This document shows positions 11,013 to 23,238 of a stretch of 64,000 bases of DNA, in pieces (positions within the stretch are counted from its first letter, which is position 1; each line of letters begins with the position of its first letter). This DNA is from Druceiella hillmani (Eukaryota > Arthropoda > Insecta > Lepidoptera > Hepialidae): contig JAYKKI010000009.1 in NCBI GenBank assembly GCA_039881145.1, positions 10,232,001 to 10,296,000 of the forward strand, read 5' to 3'. Below the pieces are notes generated by a model. That model was not told where the DNA came from and made no database searches. It saw only the letters and a list, made by a program, of their open reading frames with translations. The position numbers and the translations under genes were made by a program.

Positions 11013-11937
11013 TATCGTTTAACATCTCAAAGCAAACGTAAGGAAGATTCCTAAAAAATCGGACTAAAATAAACTATTCCATTTTCTGTGGTTAGAACAT
11101 ACCTAGAAACTCAACTACATGTTTACGTAATATTAGAGATATTATGGTATTGAATATATAATCAAGCTAATTTAAAAAATTAAATACGCTTAAAAGTTTT
11201 AAGTAATTTTTTACCTGATAGATTTAACAAAATTAGTTGAAGCAAGAACGAGTTAGAAACGATTTCACCTTTAATTCGATAGTTTATATTTTATTTTTAA
11301 AAGGTGAGTTTATAACAGTGTAATCAAAAGTGACCAAAAATGCATCTCCTTACCAACTAGTTGGTCTATACTTAAAGGTTAGACTACAGAGGTTATCCAT
11401 TGTCAGTACGAGTACAATTGTCAGTACGAACATAGAATATAGAAAAATATTTTAACACAAATTATAACTCAATGGAAGCATTTAAATTTCATGATTTAAA
11501 TTCAATGAACTTACAACCCTATTAAGAAAGCAAATAAAGAGATGCATCGGTTAAAGCAGGTGACAATACAGTCATTATGAAAATAGAATTGAAAGTATTA
11601 TCCAATCGGTTGGCGATAAAATTAGAGAAGATTTGTTGTTTCCTTTTGAAGGTTTTTGGGCAATAGAAAGAGTTAAAGAGCTCGAACATGTATTAAATTA
11701 AGAAATGTTTTATATGAGTATAAAATGAATCGATGAATGTGAAATACATTTATAAGGAAGATAGAAAGAGGTGTTTTTTCCAGAGATTGAACTTTGAATG
11801 TATTTGAATATATGGAATTATTTTCATGAAAATAAGAAAAAATTATTTGGATTAAAACAAAAATTAGTGTCAGATTTCGTCCCAACCATTGATGTCAGAT
11901 GTCTGTCTTAATTTTTTTAGGCAATGAATGAATAAGA
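11013..11937. other. AT-rich DNA, nothing recognised
   Basis: At 11,400-11,430 'ttgtcagtacga' occurs twice within 25 bp. No coding feature is supported. The short ORF on the minus strand at 11,673-11,885 has no motif. Confidence 0.4.
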
Positions 11938-12415
11938 TAATGTGGAACATAAAAAAAACTTTATAAAATAAATATTGATTTACGTCCAACGTTATAAAAT
12001 CAAAACCAGAGTGATAGTACCATTTTGGTATTTTTTGTATTTGAAGAAATATTGCGTAAATAAAAACACAATCTGCATTTGATTATTGAATGATATCCGT
12101 ACTCAAATTTTCATTTCATTTGCAATGTCGTTTCTTCTAATTGACGATAATATATACCTTAATGTGTCTCAAAAGTTAGAATGTGGAATATGGAATATGA
12201 AAATAACTTTATAAAATAAATATCAAATTATTTTCAATAATGTACGTGTCATAAAATCAAAACTACAGTGACAGAACCGTCTTGATATTCCGTATTATTA
12301 AAAAGACTAGTGTATGCGATTTGATAAATAAAAGCAAATGTTTATGCTTAATTGTTGAATAATATTAGTACTGAAGTTGGCATTTTATTTACAATCTCTT
12401 GTAGTTTCTTCAGCG
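11938..12415 (+). repeat. Diverged tandem duplication, period about 243 bp
   Basis: Copy 1 (about 11,938-12,150) and copy 2 (about 12,180-12,415) share an ordered series: 'actttataaaataaatat', 'ataaaatcaaaac', a motif around 'gtgatagtaccattttggtat' versus 'gtgacagaaccgtcttgatat', 'gattattgaatgatat' versus 'aattgttgaataatat', then a 'tttcttc' end. Divergence is high, so the duplication is old. It may be the last trace of a longer satellite-like array. Confidence 0.65.
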
Positions 12416-13868
12416 CTTTTGAATCTAATTCTGAGCACAGATCTTAATGGATCTGCAAACATAAGTGACAGTTATTTTTGCAGAAATTCCTGTAACATTA
12501 ATATCATTTGTGATGTGATCCGATAATAAACTAGGTCTTGATTTGTACTTTGCTACCTACTTGAAGTGTCGTTTTCCCAGTAGCAAGTTATATTGGATAG
12601 GCGCAAAATGTCAAATGGTAATAGCAAATTAAAACTTACGTCGTCTTGATGATATTCTTTCAGGTGGGAAAACGAAACAATGGGGCTGATATTATTTACA
12701 ACCTAATGCAAATCTGGCTCACGAATGTCGAATCGCCATTTTCTAATCGTTACGATGATATTTAAAGACAGAGTTTTTGTTGCAAAAATAATAGATTAAT
12801 CGATTTGGTTTTTTTAGGTTTTATGAAACAAAACTTTACATTGTTTTATTCAGTAACATATTAAATAAAGTGTAGGAAAAATACTAAAAAATATTTAATT
12901 TATCGTAGCATTATTAGTTTATTTGACACTTCAGAGATTTCTGTCTCCTTTGGTCCTAACTACATATACTATTAAACCGACATCACGTAAGTATTGCAAC
13001 ATCATTATAAATTATTTTTTCACTCTTGGGTAATTTCCGCAAAGGGCTTTTTTATTTCTTTACTATCTGGTTTTGTTTTATTTCACTCTTGTTTAAATCC
13101 ATTCGTATATCTTCACTTCTAATAAATGCTTACTTTTTACTCATTTGTAATGAAGCAGTTTTATGTATTTTATCCGCCCGATTAACTATAAAAACGGTTA
13201 ATATATCTCAAGAAAAATGTATTAATTTGGTAATATAAATATAAGTAACCACAAAACATATTCGTGGCATTATCAAAAGCCGGCAAGAGAAGATAGTAAT
13301 CGTATCTTGTTAGTAATCGGGAATCGCAAAGTCTAATCAAGTGGCTCCTTTAACTGGCTCTTTTAAGAAAAGACACTTCCAAAAAAATGCATGCCTAGCT
13401 TGCCAGTTTAAACTAGTTCAGTGGTTCTATTTCTATTCAAGGGTATTATTATGTTACTTAACATCGATATTAACTCGTTTTCTCTTCCAGTTTAATAAAA
13501 TTTAATTCTGTCTCGAATATTATTACATAAGAATTATTTTCCGGATCCACCCACCGCTTTCATAACACCCTTGCCAAAACACCCTTTAAAAGAAAAGAAG
13601 AAAATTTGAGTATAACGAAAGTTGTCATTGTAGCTTCACCTCTGTCTGAATATCGTTGAAGTTGTAATGAATATAATTTACGCCGATAAAACATAACATG
13701 GAAATTTTAAATATGCGTCATTTTTTTCAAATTAGCTTGATTATTTATTTATTAAATATTACATCTTTAATAATATACAAACATGAAGGCATGTGCTAAT
13801 AAAGTAAAATAATTTATTACCGATCCGAATAATTAGAATCTTCACTGAATTTACTTTGAGATATTAAA

Positions 13869-13870
<2 letters not shown>
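12416..13870. other. AT-rich DNA, nothing firmly recognised
   Basis: 'tgtcgttttccca' (about 12,568) and 'tgggaaaacgaaaca' (about 12,665) form a weak inverted pair about 100 bp apart. The ORF at 13,026-13,238 is hydrophobic and AT-driven, without a motif. Confidence 0.4.
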
Positions 13871-13926
<56 letters not shown>

Positions 13927-13930
13927 TATA

Positions 13931-13972
<42 letters not shown>
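13871..13972. repeat. (TA)n microsatellite, interrupted
   Basis: About 100 bp of TA repeat with interruptions at 'atagtata' and 'atacata'. Confidence 0.9.
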
Positions 13973-14864
13973 CGGTATAAGAATTTGATTCACCAAATTA
14001 AGCAGAATGTGTTAAGAAACGATGTGACAATCTCAATCATTTCTGAGAAATTTGCTGTCAAATTTTTGATTTAAAAGGAAAAAAATTTTTTTTTACAGAA
14101 ACATGCTTCGTTTATGCTCAATTTGATGCGTAAACTACATCCCTCGTAGAAATAAAAGACAAGTTCTTTGTTACATACCGTATATTCATGCTACGTCGAG
14201 GAAGGGGTGGTTCATAAATGTTGGTGTGAAAATTAGTTAAATTATAAATGTTTGAGAATATAAATAATTATATTCCCAGTTTTCACCAGTCAGCTACTAC
14301 CAACACACTAAAATTACTAAAATTATATCGTCTGCGTAATTCTAATTAAGATATTGGTTTGCGATGAGCAAAAAATTTATTTTATTAAAAAATAAAATAC
14401 AAATTAAAGAAACATGTACATTATTTCTGATTGAAATTAAACGATCGAGAAAAACTTACAAAAATATAGTTAATACTTACCAATACTGATGTTAATTATA
14501 TGCAATAATATTAGAATTAACAAACGTTTATTCTCATTATTATTTTTACATAAATAGCCATCACATATGCATCTCAGTAATGGCAGGAGTACTTATTGTA
14601 AAATCAACGCAAATATTCTAAAATCAATGACACATAACGACGATACATTTTATGAAATCTATTTCTATTCATTATATACAAATCGAAGTTTATCTAATTA
14701 TCCAATTGAATACTTAAAATAGCACAAAAGCACACAATTTTTCTATAATTCATTGTTAAAGGTAAAGCTGTGATATAGTCTTTATTATTCCAGGAGAAAT
14801 TAGCAAGTTCTTCATTATTCCAGGACAAATTAGGCAAACAAATTAGTAATTCATTTACTCGTAA
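13973..14864. other. AT-rich DNA, nothing recognised
   Basis: A short direct repeat built on 'ttattccaggaaaattag' occurs at about 14,786-14,832. Otherwise no feature is supported. Confidence 0.4.
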
Positions 14865-15253
14865 ATGAAAATAAACTCCATAAAAGCAAAATCTCGTGTT
14901 ATGTTGCGAATAACCGAAATGAAAGTTGTAATAAAACTAACACAATATTAAAAATTAATCCGTGTAATATATGCTGCTAGAGGATTCGAACTCTTCTTAA
15001 CTTCAACAATATTTGCTCCTAGCATCAAACGTGAATCGATTATATTGACAGAAGTGAATTTATGCCGAAGGCATAGGGGAACTTACAAATATATAAAATT
15101 CATATCGTCCTCATGCTGCCGGTGCCATCTATTGCATCTGTCGGAGAGCTTATTATCACGAGACGAGTAGAAAGTTCTCTCATATCTCTTATTGTGTCGG
15201 CGATAGAGACTGGACGCTGAGTTGGCAGGAACAATTCAATAATCCGTCTTAGA
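14865..15253 (-). repeat. 390-bp dispersed repeat, copy 2 (inverted)
   Basis: The reverse complement aligns with 9,614-10,005 from 'gacggattattgaattgttc' to 'cataacacgagatttt'. Relative to copy 1 it carries a different segment around 14,970-15,010, including 'gagttcgaatcctct' on the minus strand, which resembles a Pol III B box. The two copies face opposite ways about 5 kb apart. Class unknown. Confidence 0.7.
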
Positions 15254-17634
15254 TATTACAAATATTTCCTTTATTTCGGTTCGGATTGTATCAACTTAGT
15301 TAAACAATATTTAAGTATTTATATCTTCAATATCAATGACTTTGATCTTGAACCTTGAAATTTATGTTTTGTGTTGAGGTTCTATGTTTTAATATCTACG
15401 TCTCCAATGATCTTTAATTTAATTATTTTTGTAATTCTAAGTTAGAGAACACAATTTTTGTTTACTACTTAATATAATTTGTAATTGTGGCTCCGCTTGA
15501 CTCAATGACTCAAAATCAAACGAATTACTTGGAAAATTATTTAAATGTTTCATCCTAAATTGCATACAAATTCTATTTATCGTTGGTATAAGCTATCGAT
15601 TATCAAAATAATTTCATATTGGGAAAATTATTAATGATCTGCTTATCCAAAAATGCACTTTAATTTCGTTTTTCATTTGTTTTTTTTCATTTCACTGAAA
15701 TACTAATGATAGGCGGTAATCCGAAGTTGCAGCACCGCAATATTCTTTTTAATGACATGATTTTGTATAATTTGGTGTTTATGCATTCACAAGAGATCGA
15801 TATTTGTGAAAACACATATATTGTTGTATTTTAATGTTAATGCGATAATATTAAAAAATTAACAATTTAATGGAAGCTTTGAGAGTTCCGAAATAGTATC
15901 ATTACTTTTGCAAATAACATTAGCAATCATTGTGGATACATACGTACATACATAAGGCTCACTCTTAGAGTTACAATGTAACTCTACTATAATGTTACAC
16001 GCCTATAGCTTTCATTAAGGGTAACGGGTATAAGTTTATAATAAGATAAAATAAATCGTAGTTGTAATAACACGGCTACACGTATCCAATTAAGTGTTAC
16101 ATAAGATTATTCTTACACTCCATTTTCAATTCAATCAGGTGATCAATCTGTTCAAAATATAATCAATTGGGGTTCCAATGTAATTCGGTTCCAAATACTG
16201 GTACTATGAAAAGATAATCAATATTCAAGGAAAATGAAGTAATTAGTTATAAGATGGATACTAAATACATACTCTAAATAATTGAGATGTAAGGCAAGGC
16301 TAGTCCGCATTAAAGACACAAATGATGAGAATTGTATAAAAAATTTTAAAAAGTAGTTCCTTTTCTAAAAGTAGCTTTATTATTAATGAAAATAAATTTA
16401 ATTTTTGCAACAAAAGACCGCATATTAGTCTTTTTCAAAGTCTTCAATAGGTACTTTCGGTATAACAAGCAAAGTTTCCATTTATGAGCGTCGGTTTTCC
16501 TATATCCAGTTCTGGATGGGTAATGCTGTTTAAACCCTATCAAAGAAATTATTGAAAATAAATATATCAACAAAAATATAAATTGAAATTAATATTGTAT
16601 TTAAAAACAGTAACTAAAAATAATTGAAAATAAATATTTCAAGTAAAATACTATCGTTTTCCCGATTTAATTTGAAAGTTCACAATTATTTGAACATGAA
16701 ACAACTAAACGTTTTTGCAAAATCAATATTTCAAGTAAAATACTAATTAAAATAAATGTTACAATTACAATAAAATAACTAAGGCTTAATATAAACAAAA
16801 TTCAAGTACAAAAAGCATAAAAAGTAAAAAAAATAAAATTGAGTTTAAAAACAATCCTTTCAACAACATTTTAAAAAGCAGGCAGGTTCAGTTGAATGAA
16901 AAGTACGTAATTTTATTTGAAGATATACTGGCCAAAGCCACTTATCTCGCAAGCTCGCACAAAAACGTCAGCAAGGCGAAACTAAGACTAGGTCTGGGGA
17001 ACAAATTCGATTTTCTAGGACTTTTTTACACAGAAAATACGGTTTCCACCGATACAAATTTATACGGAAATTGAATCACTTAGCGTGAAATAAATAATCT
17101 TATTTCAACTAGAAAATCACGTTGCAATTTATTTAGATATTTCTGGAATATATTTCGGTTGGGTTGAGTGTGGCATTACCACGTACCGAATTAAACATGC
17201 TTATTTCTGTACTTATTACTTTCTTTATATATTATAATAAATACCTATTTTTTATTTCAAATTTGGTGCAAACAAATTGTATCGAAACTAGATATGCCAA
17301 GATTAAATTTTTTTTTCATTATTAGATTCTCTTACATTTTATCTTATATGCACAATTGCTCTGAAATCACAGACTTGTACAAATTTTATTACTGATTTGT
17401 TTGTATTTGCTTTTCCACATGTAATCCAAGAATTGACTTAGTGTGTCAATATAAAGAAGATATTAAAATGATCTTTTCCAATTAATAAATGAAATGACAC
17501 AACATCTTCTGAAAGTTCATACATTATGTTAGTTAAATATTGTTTATAATTAATATTAATAATAAAATGTATACTCTTTATGCAAATTTTAGTTATTCAT
17601 TTGTGATCTGTGACCAAATTTAATTGTTTATTTA
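15254..17634. other. AT-rich DNA, no gene supported
   Basis: A 60-residue ORF at 16,892-17,074 has a GC-richer middle (about 16,930-17,010) but no recognisable domain and no clear splice sites. A short hairpin 'agagttacaatgtaactct' lies at about 15,967-15,985. Nothing else is identified. Confidence 0.4.
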
Positions 17635-17674
17635 TCTTTCATTGCAGTAATTCATCCGAGCAGTATCACTTCAT
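17635..17674 (+). repeat. 40-bp dispersed repeat, copy 2
   Basis: Matches the reverse complement of 6,564-6,603 with few mismatches. The shared piece starts 'tctttcattgcagta'. Outside the core the two loci diverge quickly. Confidence 0.55.
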
Positions 17675-17765
17675 CCGCTATTTCAAAGGCAAATTAAAGG
17701 CGAATAAAATCAATTCAATTTAAAAAAAATTCTTTGTCTTCTCATTATAATCATAAATGGTATCC

Positions 17766-17766
<1 letters not shown>

Positions 17767-17827
<61 letters not shown>
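17767..17827. repeat. (TA)n microsatellite
   Basis: About 60 bp of pure TA repeat. It creates an artefactual isoleucine-tyrosine run in an overlapping ORF. Confidence 0.9.
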
Positions 17828-17830
<3 letters not shown>

Positions 17831-19895
17831 ATATCAATACTTTTCTCAATATCGTTACTTTTTATTCACAACTTCCCACTTTTGAAGTCATCAGAAATTT
17901 AGAACTAACTGCGTGTTTACAGTATCAGACTTTTCATTGCCTGCAAATTTTTATTGTGTTTTTACTACGCAGTTGGATTTACTTATTCTTATTTATTTTG
18001 TGAATAATCTAATAAATAATTATCAATTAAAATAAAAAATAAATGTGTTTACAAGTAAAGTGCCGTCTTATATACTTTTGAAGATGTTAGATTTAAATGT
18101 TATACCATGTCGAATTTTAATTATTATATTAAAGGATAATTCATTAAAATTTTATATTAACTTAAACCATTTCAATTTACATTTGACCTTTTACTACTTA
18201 CCTAAATTTTCATGTGGTACGTAGTTGACTTATTATCTATGTATAACATTATTTCGCCTGTCTTTACTTAAAATAAAAGAACAATGAAACAATGGTAGTT
18301 TATATTGGGCTAATGGAGGCGTACTTGGGGTACAAAAATTCAGAAGACACTTCTCTTGAAAGAATCGAATATAATTCTCATGCTTCCAGAATTATTTTAT
18401 GCGAATTTCAGTGAAAATGCGTTTGAGGTAGCTTTCATAATCATCATATTTACATTCTTTATTGTCAACTTAAAAAAGAAAAAAGCTCACTTTATGAAAT
18501 ACATGTAACCGTTTACCATTATCCCCTATTTAAACAATATTTAGGAAAAATGCTAAATATAATTATTAAGGTGATATTTTCTAAATTCTATGTTGGAATC
18601 ATCAAGTCTCCTAATAGATTATATCTTTTCTTACAAATAAAACTAGGTGACTAAGATTTATTCAAAATTATTCGTGAAAGAACTGTCATGTAGAGTTGAT
18701 AATCTATTTGCACTAGAGTTATTATTAAAATGGTCTTAACATTGATAGCAATAAATGAATAAAATCTCTGTGGATTAAGGGTATTTCCTAGTTACACAAA
18801 ATAAGATGTATCATAAATACGTAGTGAAATACTACTACCCGAAGCAAAAGGATGACGTTTGTTTTGTTTTTTTTATTCTTGTATGAAGTTTTAACGGCTG
18901 CAAATTCACATGACGTTAATTTGTTAAAAACAAATTACAGAAAAACGTGAAGTAATATCGGATTCAGGTATTTCTTTTCACCAAGGCACTGAAATATTTC
19001 ACCATTTCAACGTTGTTAGACATAACAACACTGACATAAAACCTTCTGATTTCAAAAGTATCGACTTCCATTCATATTCATCAGAATTAGGATCCAGTTG
19101 TTTTCATGTATTGAAAGATAGAGAACACATTCAAACAACGGAATCAAATATTAGTAAGGCGACTCCTGTAGATGAGATCATCGTAGTAAATATAAAAATA
19201 TTTTTTTCCGCCAGGAATGGAAAGACTATTCCAAAAGCATTAAGTTAGAAGGATATGCAAAGAAATGTTATTTACGACCGAAAACTCAAGCGACCCACAT
19301 ACGTAAAAACATGTATTTTTGTAGGCATTAGAAGCACTGATTTACTTGCTTCATCAGGTTAATTACTAACTTTATATGGCATTTATACACAAAATAGAAG
19401 ATGCAACGAAAAATGTGCTAATAATTACCAAAAATTCTACTACATATATATATATATATTCTTCTAAAACACGCTGCATGCAAATATTTACACGCATGTC
19501 ACTCAAATTGATCTAAACGTGGTTGCTATTTCTGAAAATTGTATGTCTTTCTAGAAATCAAATGTATCTAGTTATTATCGTGAAGACTGAACATAAAATA
19601 AACAACCTCTACGTATTGAGTAAAAGTTGGTGTGATTTTTTACCAACTTCATTTCTCCATCTTTAAGCTGTTTCATGACAGGGTGAACTCTTTTTTAATA
19701 GCAATAATACTTCTTATCTTGACTCAAATATATCTGCTCAGCTCTAGATATGCAATATTTATTATGATCATCGGTACGTTAGAGAATATCTGGTTAATGG
19801 GTAAGACTAAAGGTATTCAGTGGTTTGACTGCGGCCGCATTTCAGTTCACGTTCAATAAGGTGATGGGGGAAGAAATTTTTGCCCATCGTAAATT
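17828..19895. other. AT-rich DNA, no gene supported
   Basis: A short TA run lies at 19,444-19,460. The hydrophobic ORF at 19,632-19,859 is AT-driven and ends in a GC-rich 'gactgcggccgcatttcag' patch without a recognised domain. Nothing else stands out. Confidence 0.4.
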
Positions 19896-19978
19896 ACGAA
19901 ATGCAACTACTTCATTATTCTGTATGAAATGTTATAATTTGACATTTCATACAGAATAATGAAGTAGTTGCATTTCGT
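19896..19978. repeat. Perfect 37-bp inverted repeat with a 9-bp loop
   Basis: Left arm 19,896-19,932 and right arm 19,942-19,978 are exact reverse complements. The loop is 19,933-19,941. The arms start 'acgaaatgcaactacttc'. There is no ORF inside and no flanking direct repeat was recognised. The perfect arms imply a recent origin or continual homogenisation. Confidence 0.9.
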
Positions 19979-21183
19979 CATGACACGTCTTCCATGTTAC
20001 TGTTTTAGCATAAAAATCTTTTATAATTAGGATTATTTTACATGTAATTGATTGACATTAATTTTCGGTAACGATTTATACACATCATGGTAAGTGTAGA
20101 GTAGTGAAGAAACCCTCACTGAATTCATTAGACGATTTTTAAGTTAAATAAATTTGTCAAATATGAGTGTAACTCGAACTATACGAAGATTCCGTAAACA
20201 TTTAGGCGCTTTTCAATATTTTAGCGTACACTGTAATTCTGTTAAATTATTTACAAATATTAATATTATTTCTCACCGTGCAAATATATAAATTTATTAC
20301 CTGGTATATAATTCACAAACTTAACAAATTCACAATAGAACGGAGTTTTTCGTGCAATTGATTTAGGGTATGTAGAAGTATGGAGTTTCCATTTACGTTC
20401 TATATGTCCTACTATATTTCATAAGTTGATTATTTATTATTCATAAACGTAGGGAGGCTTAGTACAGTAGTGCAGGCTTCTTAGCCTTAATGATTTTTCT
20501 TTCAATTTTTTTATATTTATTACCGTTTTAAATACTTTTCATGTGTTTCAAAATATCGGTTAACTTGAAAGGGGGTAAGACATGTAACTCTGACAAAAAT
20601 TACCACTTTTAAAACTTAATGTAGACTGATATCAATAGGTTGCTATATCGGAACTTCATGACAAAACTCCAATATTTTTAAAGAACTATTCAAAAATATC
20701 CTACAAAATTATGCATGCTAATAAAGAAATGCCGCATTTGTTCCGGAGAGGTACCCCACAAAAAAATTTTCAGACTTTATTTCCTAGTTTTATATGATTC
20801 GTAAATATGTAAAACCAAACCAATTTTCAGATTTATAACACTATGAGTCTGATTAAAACCACTGTAACACACAGACGAACATAAAGCAACTATGAGTGTT
20901 CTTGGTTTGGCTACAGAACTCTCAACAAAAAAATACTTCTCATCATATTGCAAAAGGAAATGCGACTTAGGTATATGATTAAGGATAAATTAAATGTGTC
21001 CGCATATTTGACCTGCTGAACACATCATCACACGTGCTGAACATATCAGGATAAAAGAATTTATTTTACTCTGGTTCACATTTCATTGAATGAACTGAAT
21101 ATCTGTACATATAATAAAATCGTAAACGAGCCGTGTCTGTACATTCAATATTTTTTTCAAAAGAACAATTTATGCAGATTATA
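19979..21183. other. AT-rich DNA, nothing recognised
   Basis: No ORF or repeat pair is supported up to the repeat that precedes the LINE. Confidence 0.4.
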
Positions 21184-21335
21184 CTTATGTTACCGAGGTC
21201 AAAAAATAGTTTTTATAATTTTTGTGTGTCTGTGCGTTTGTGCACGCTAATCTCAAAAACTGCTTAACCGATTTGAATACCACATTTAGTGTTTGTTTCA
21301 TTCTAATTTGATCATAAAAAAAATGTATGCTAATT
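21184..21335 (+). repeat. Insect interspersed-repeat segment
   Basis: The piece containing 'gtgtgtctgtgcgtttgtgc', 'aatctcaaaaactgctt' and 'aaccgatttgaa' resembles a segment I recall as widely dispersed in insect genomes, often near LINE ends. It lies immediately upstream of the Jockey-like coding remnant and may be an older insertion into which, or next to which, the LINE landed. Confidence 0.4.
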
Positions 21336-21340
21336 GAAAT

Positions 21341-22375
21341 AAAACGGGCTATTTTAGTAATGCGCTTCGATTTGATTCACAGAAAATCAGGAAACATCCA
21401 ACTTGGTATACTCCTAAATTGATACAGGTAAGAAAACGTAAAGAAAAATTCTGGGTAAAATGGAAATTATACGGTAATTTCTCGGATTTCTTAAATTTCT
21501 CTAAATTAAGAAATAAATTTAAGAAAATTTCGCGGTCTTGTTTTCATGACTACGTCCACAATGCTGAGAAACTTATTAATAACAATATAAAAGGTTTCTG
21601 TTCATACGTGTCATCACTAAAGAAGTCAGAAGGATACCCATCGTCAATGAATTTCGAAGGTTATGAATCGAATGACATTCAAATGATATCTAAGTTCTTC
21701 AAATCTACCTTTGAATGGAACCCACCTCTAGATCCAAATGATATTTGTGAATCCTTCGAACAAAACCTACCTCCTCATCACAATTTGCCACTTCAGATAG
21801 ATATTAATAATAACTCCTTCTGCTTCCAAAGAGTTGAAATAACTAATGCCCTCAAGAAAATCAATCCCAATAAGGGAGCAGGTCCAGACAACATTGAACC
21901 TATATTTCTTAAAAACACACACGATATGATTTCTGCTCCACTCACTATAATATTTAACATGTGTATCACGCAGGGTACGTTTCCCGGGTGCTGGAAAGAT
22001 GCACACATAATATCAATATATAAATCTGGCAGTAAACAATCTATCGAAAATTATCGGTCTATATCCATTTTGTCAGCAGTATCTGAGGCATTTGAAAAAG
22101 TGGGTCACAATAGGATTTATCCGACATTGCGTCGGCACATTATTGAGGAGCAGCGTGGATTCGTACGGAACCGATCAACATTAACCAACGCGTTATTGTA
22201 TACGCAATACTTCTTTAAATCTATGGATTGCAGAACACAGGTTGACTCCATCTACACAGATTTTAAAAAAGCTTTCGACAAGGTTGATCATCTTATCTTG
22301 CTGAAAAAACTCTCTTTTAACGGTAAAAAGGGCAATTTACTTCGTTGGTTCGCCTCCTATCTCAGCAAGCAATAA
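21341..22375 (+). pseudogene. LINE reverse transcriptase, N-terminal half
   Basis: The frame is open from just after a stop at about 21,336 to a TAA at 22,373. The first ATG is not meaningful because homologous-looking residues (HPTWYTPKLIQ) precede it. Motifs in order: the pre-RT segment, KKINPNKGAGPDNIEP (fingers region), IYKSGSKQSIENYRSISIL (motif 1 style, K.G....NYR.IS.L), EEQRGFVRNRST (motif 2 style, Q.GF...RS), then DFKKAFDKVDH holding the first catalytic aspartate of motif A. The frame is lost shortly after RWFASYLS, where the coding sequence continues in another frame. Confidence 0.85.
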
Positions 22376-23238
22376 AAATTAATGGTTATTACCTCATGTT
22401 CGTGTGACTTCAGGAGTACTTCAAGGTTCGATATTGATATTATCCCTTTTTGTTTATCATGTTTATAAATGACATAAGCAATTATTTTAAACAGAGCGAG
22501 TTCCTGTTATATGCTGACGACCTAAATATTTTCTCCAAAATAAGGGATTCTTCTGATGATTCGAAGCTACAAGATCTTAACAGGCTAGATGCATATTGCA
22601 GAATAAACAAGATACCATTAAGTCACCGTAAGTGTAAATCGATCACCTTTTCTAAAAATAAGACAATCTATTTTCGCACCTATGACATAGGTGGTCATTC
22701 TTTGGAATCTGTTAATTGCATACGTGATCTTGGTGTAATGTTTGTTCAAAAGCTACATTGTGATGTTCACGTACAGCAAATCACATCGTGAGCTTATGCT
22801 TTGCTAGGCTTTGTCTTACCAACTACCAAATCCATTAAGCAAATGAGAACATATCGAATCTTCTACACAAGTCTTGTGCGATCTTAACTTGAATATGCTG
22901 TTGCCGTACGGAATCCATACTATCTTACATACTCTGATATGATCGAAAGAGTGCAAAAACGATTTATGTTACGTACCTTGCAACATCGCTTCAATACACC
23001 CAAAATAGACTATTGTAACGCATTGTACACATTCAAATACTGTACTCTCCGCGAAAGGCGTATCGAACTCGCAGTAGTTGTACTTTATAATATTTGTCAT
23101 AGTCGTTACGATTGCGCTGATATAGTGAATCAGTTGCAGTTTCGTGTGCCAGGGAGAACGACCCGTAGCACCACACTCTTCTATCTACCTACCGACGGAA
23201 TGCGACGGAAAATTTCATTCTCTGGCTATATTTGCTAG
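22376..23238 (+). pseudogene. LINE reverse transcriptase, C-terminal half
   Basis: Between 22,376 and 22,449 one frame reads HVRVTSGVLQGSIL, motif B (S.GV.QGS.LGP). From 22,450 the next frame carries the YADD active-site box at 22,510-22,521, giving both motif C aspartates. The thumb region follows, with CIRDLGVMF (22,720-22,742). Stops at 22,789 and about 22,886 interrupt the same frame, after which RVQKRF and the C-terminal GRTTRSTTLFYLP segment typical of Jockey-like proteins continue to 23,238. A small deletion just before MFINDIS explains the frame change. The pattern is neutral decay. Confidence 0.85.

Noticed and set aside
12568..12680. Inverted pair 'tgtcgttttccca' and 'tgggaaaacgaaaca' as MITE ends
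   Set aside because: The pairing is short and imperfect, with no target duplication or second copy.
14981..14994. B-box-like 'ggattcgaact' on the minus strand suggesting a tRNA
   Set aside because: The only enclosing complementary pair ('tgctag' and 'ctagca') is about 50 bases apart, too short for a tRNA, with no D arm or anticodon stem. The site lies in a dispersed repeat.
16892..17074. 60-residue ORF with a GC-richer core
   Set aside because: No domain recognised and no convincing transcription or splice signals. It may be chance or a decayed repeat.
17734..18003. 89-residue ORF with a long isoleucine-tyrosine run
   Set aside because: The run is the translation of a TA microsatellite and the rest has no motif. 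A similar artefact occurs on the minus strand at 55,075-55,464.
21767..22008. Minus-strand ORFs overlapping the LINE
   Set aside because: They are shadows of the plus-strand reverse transcriptase frame.
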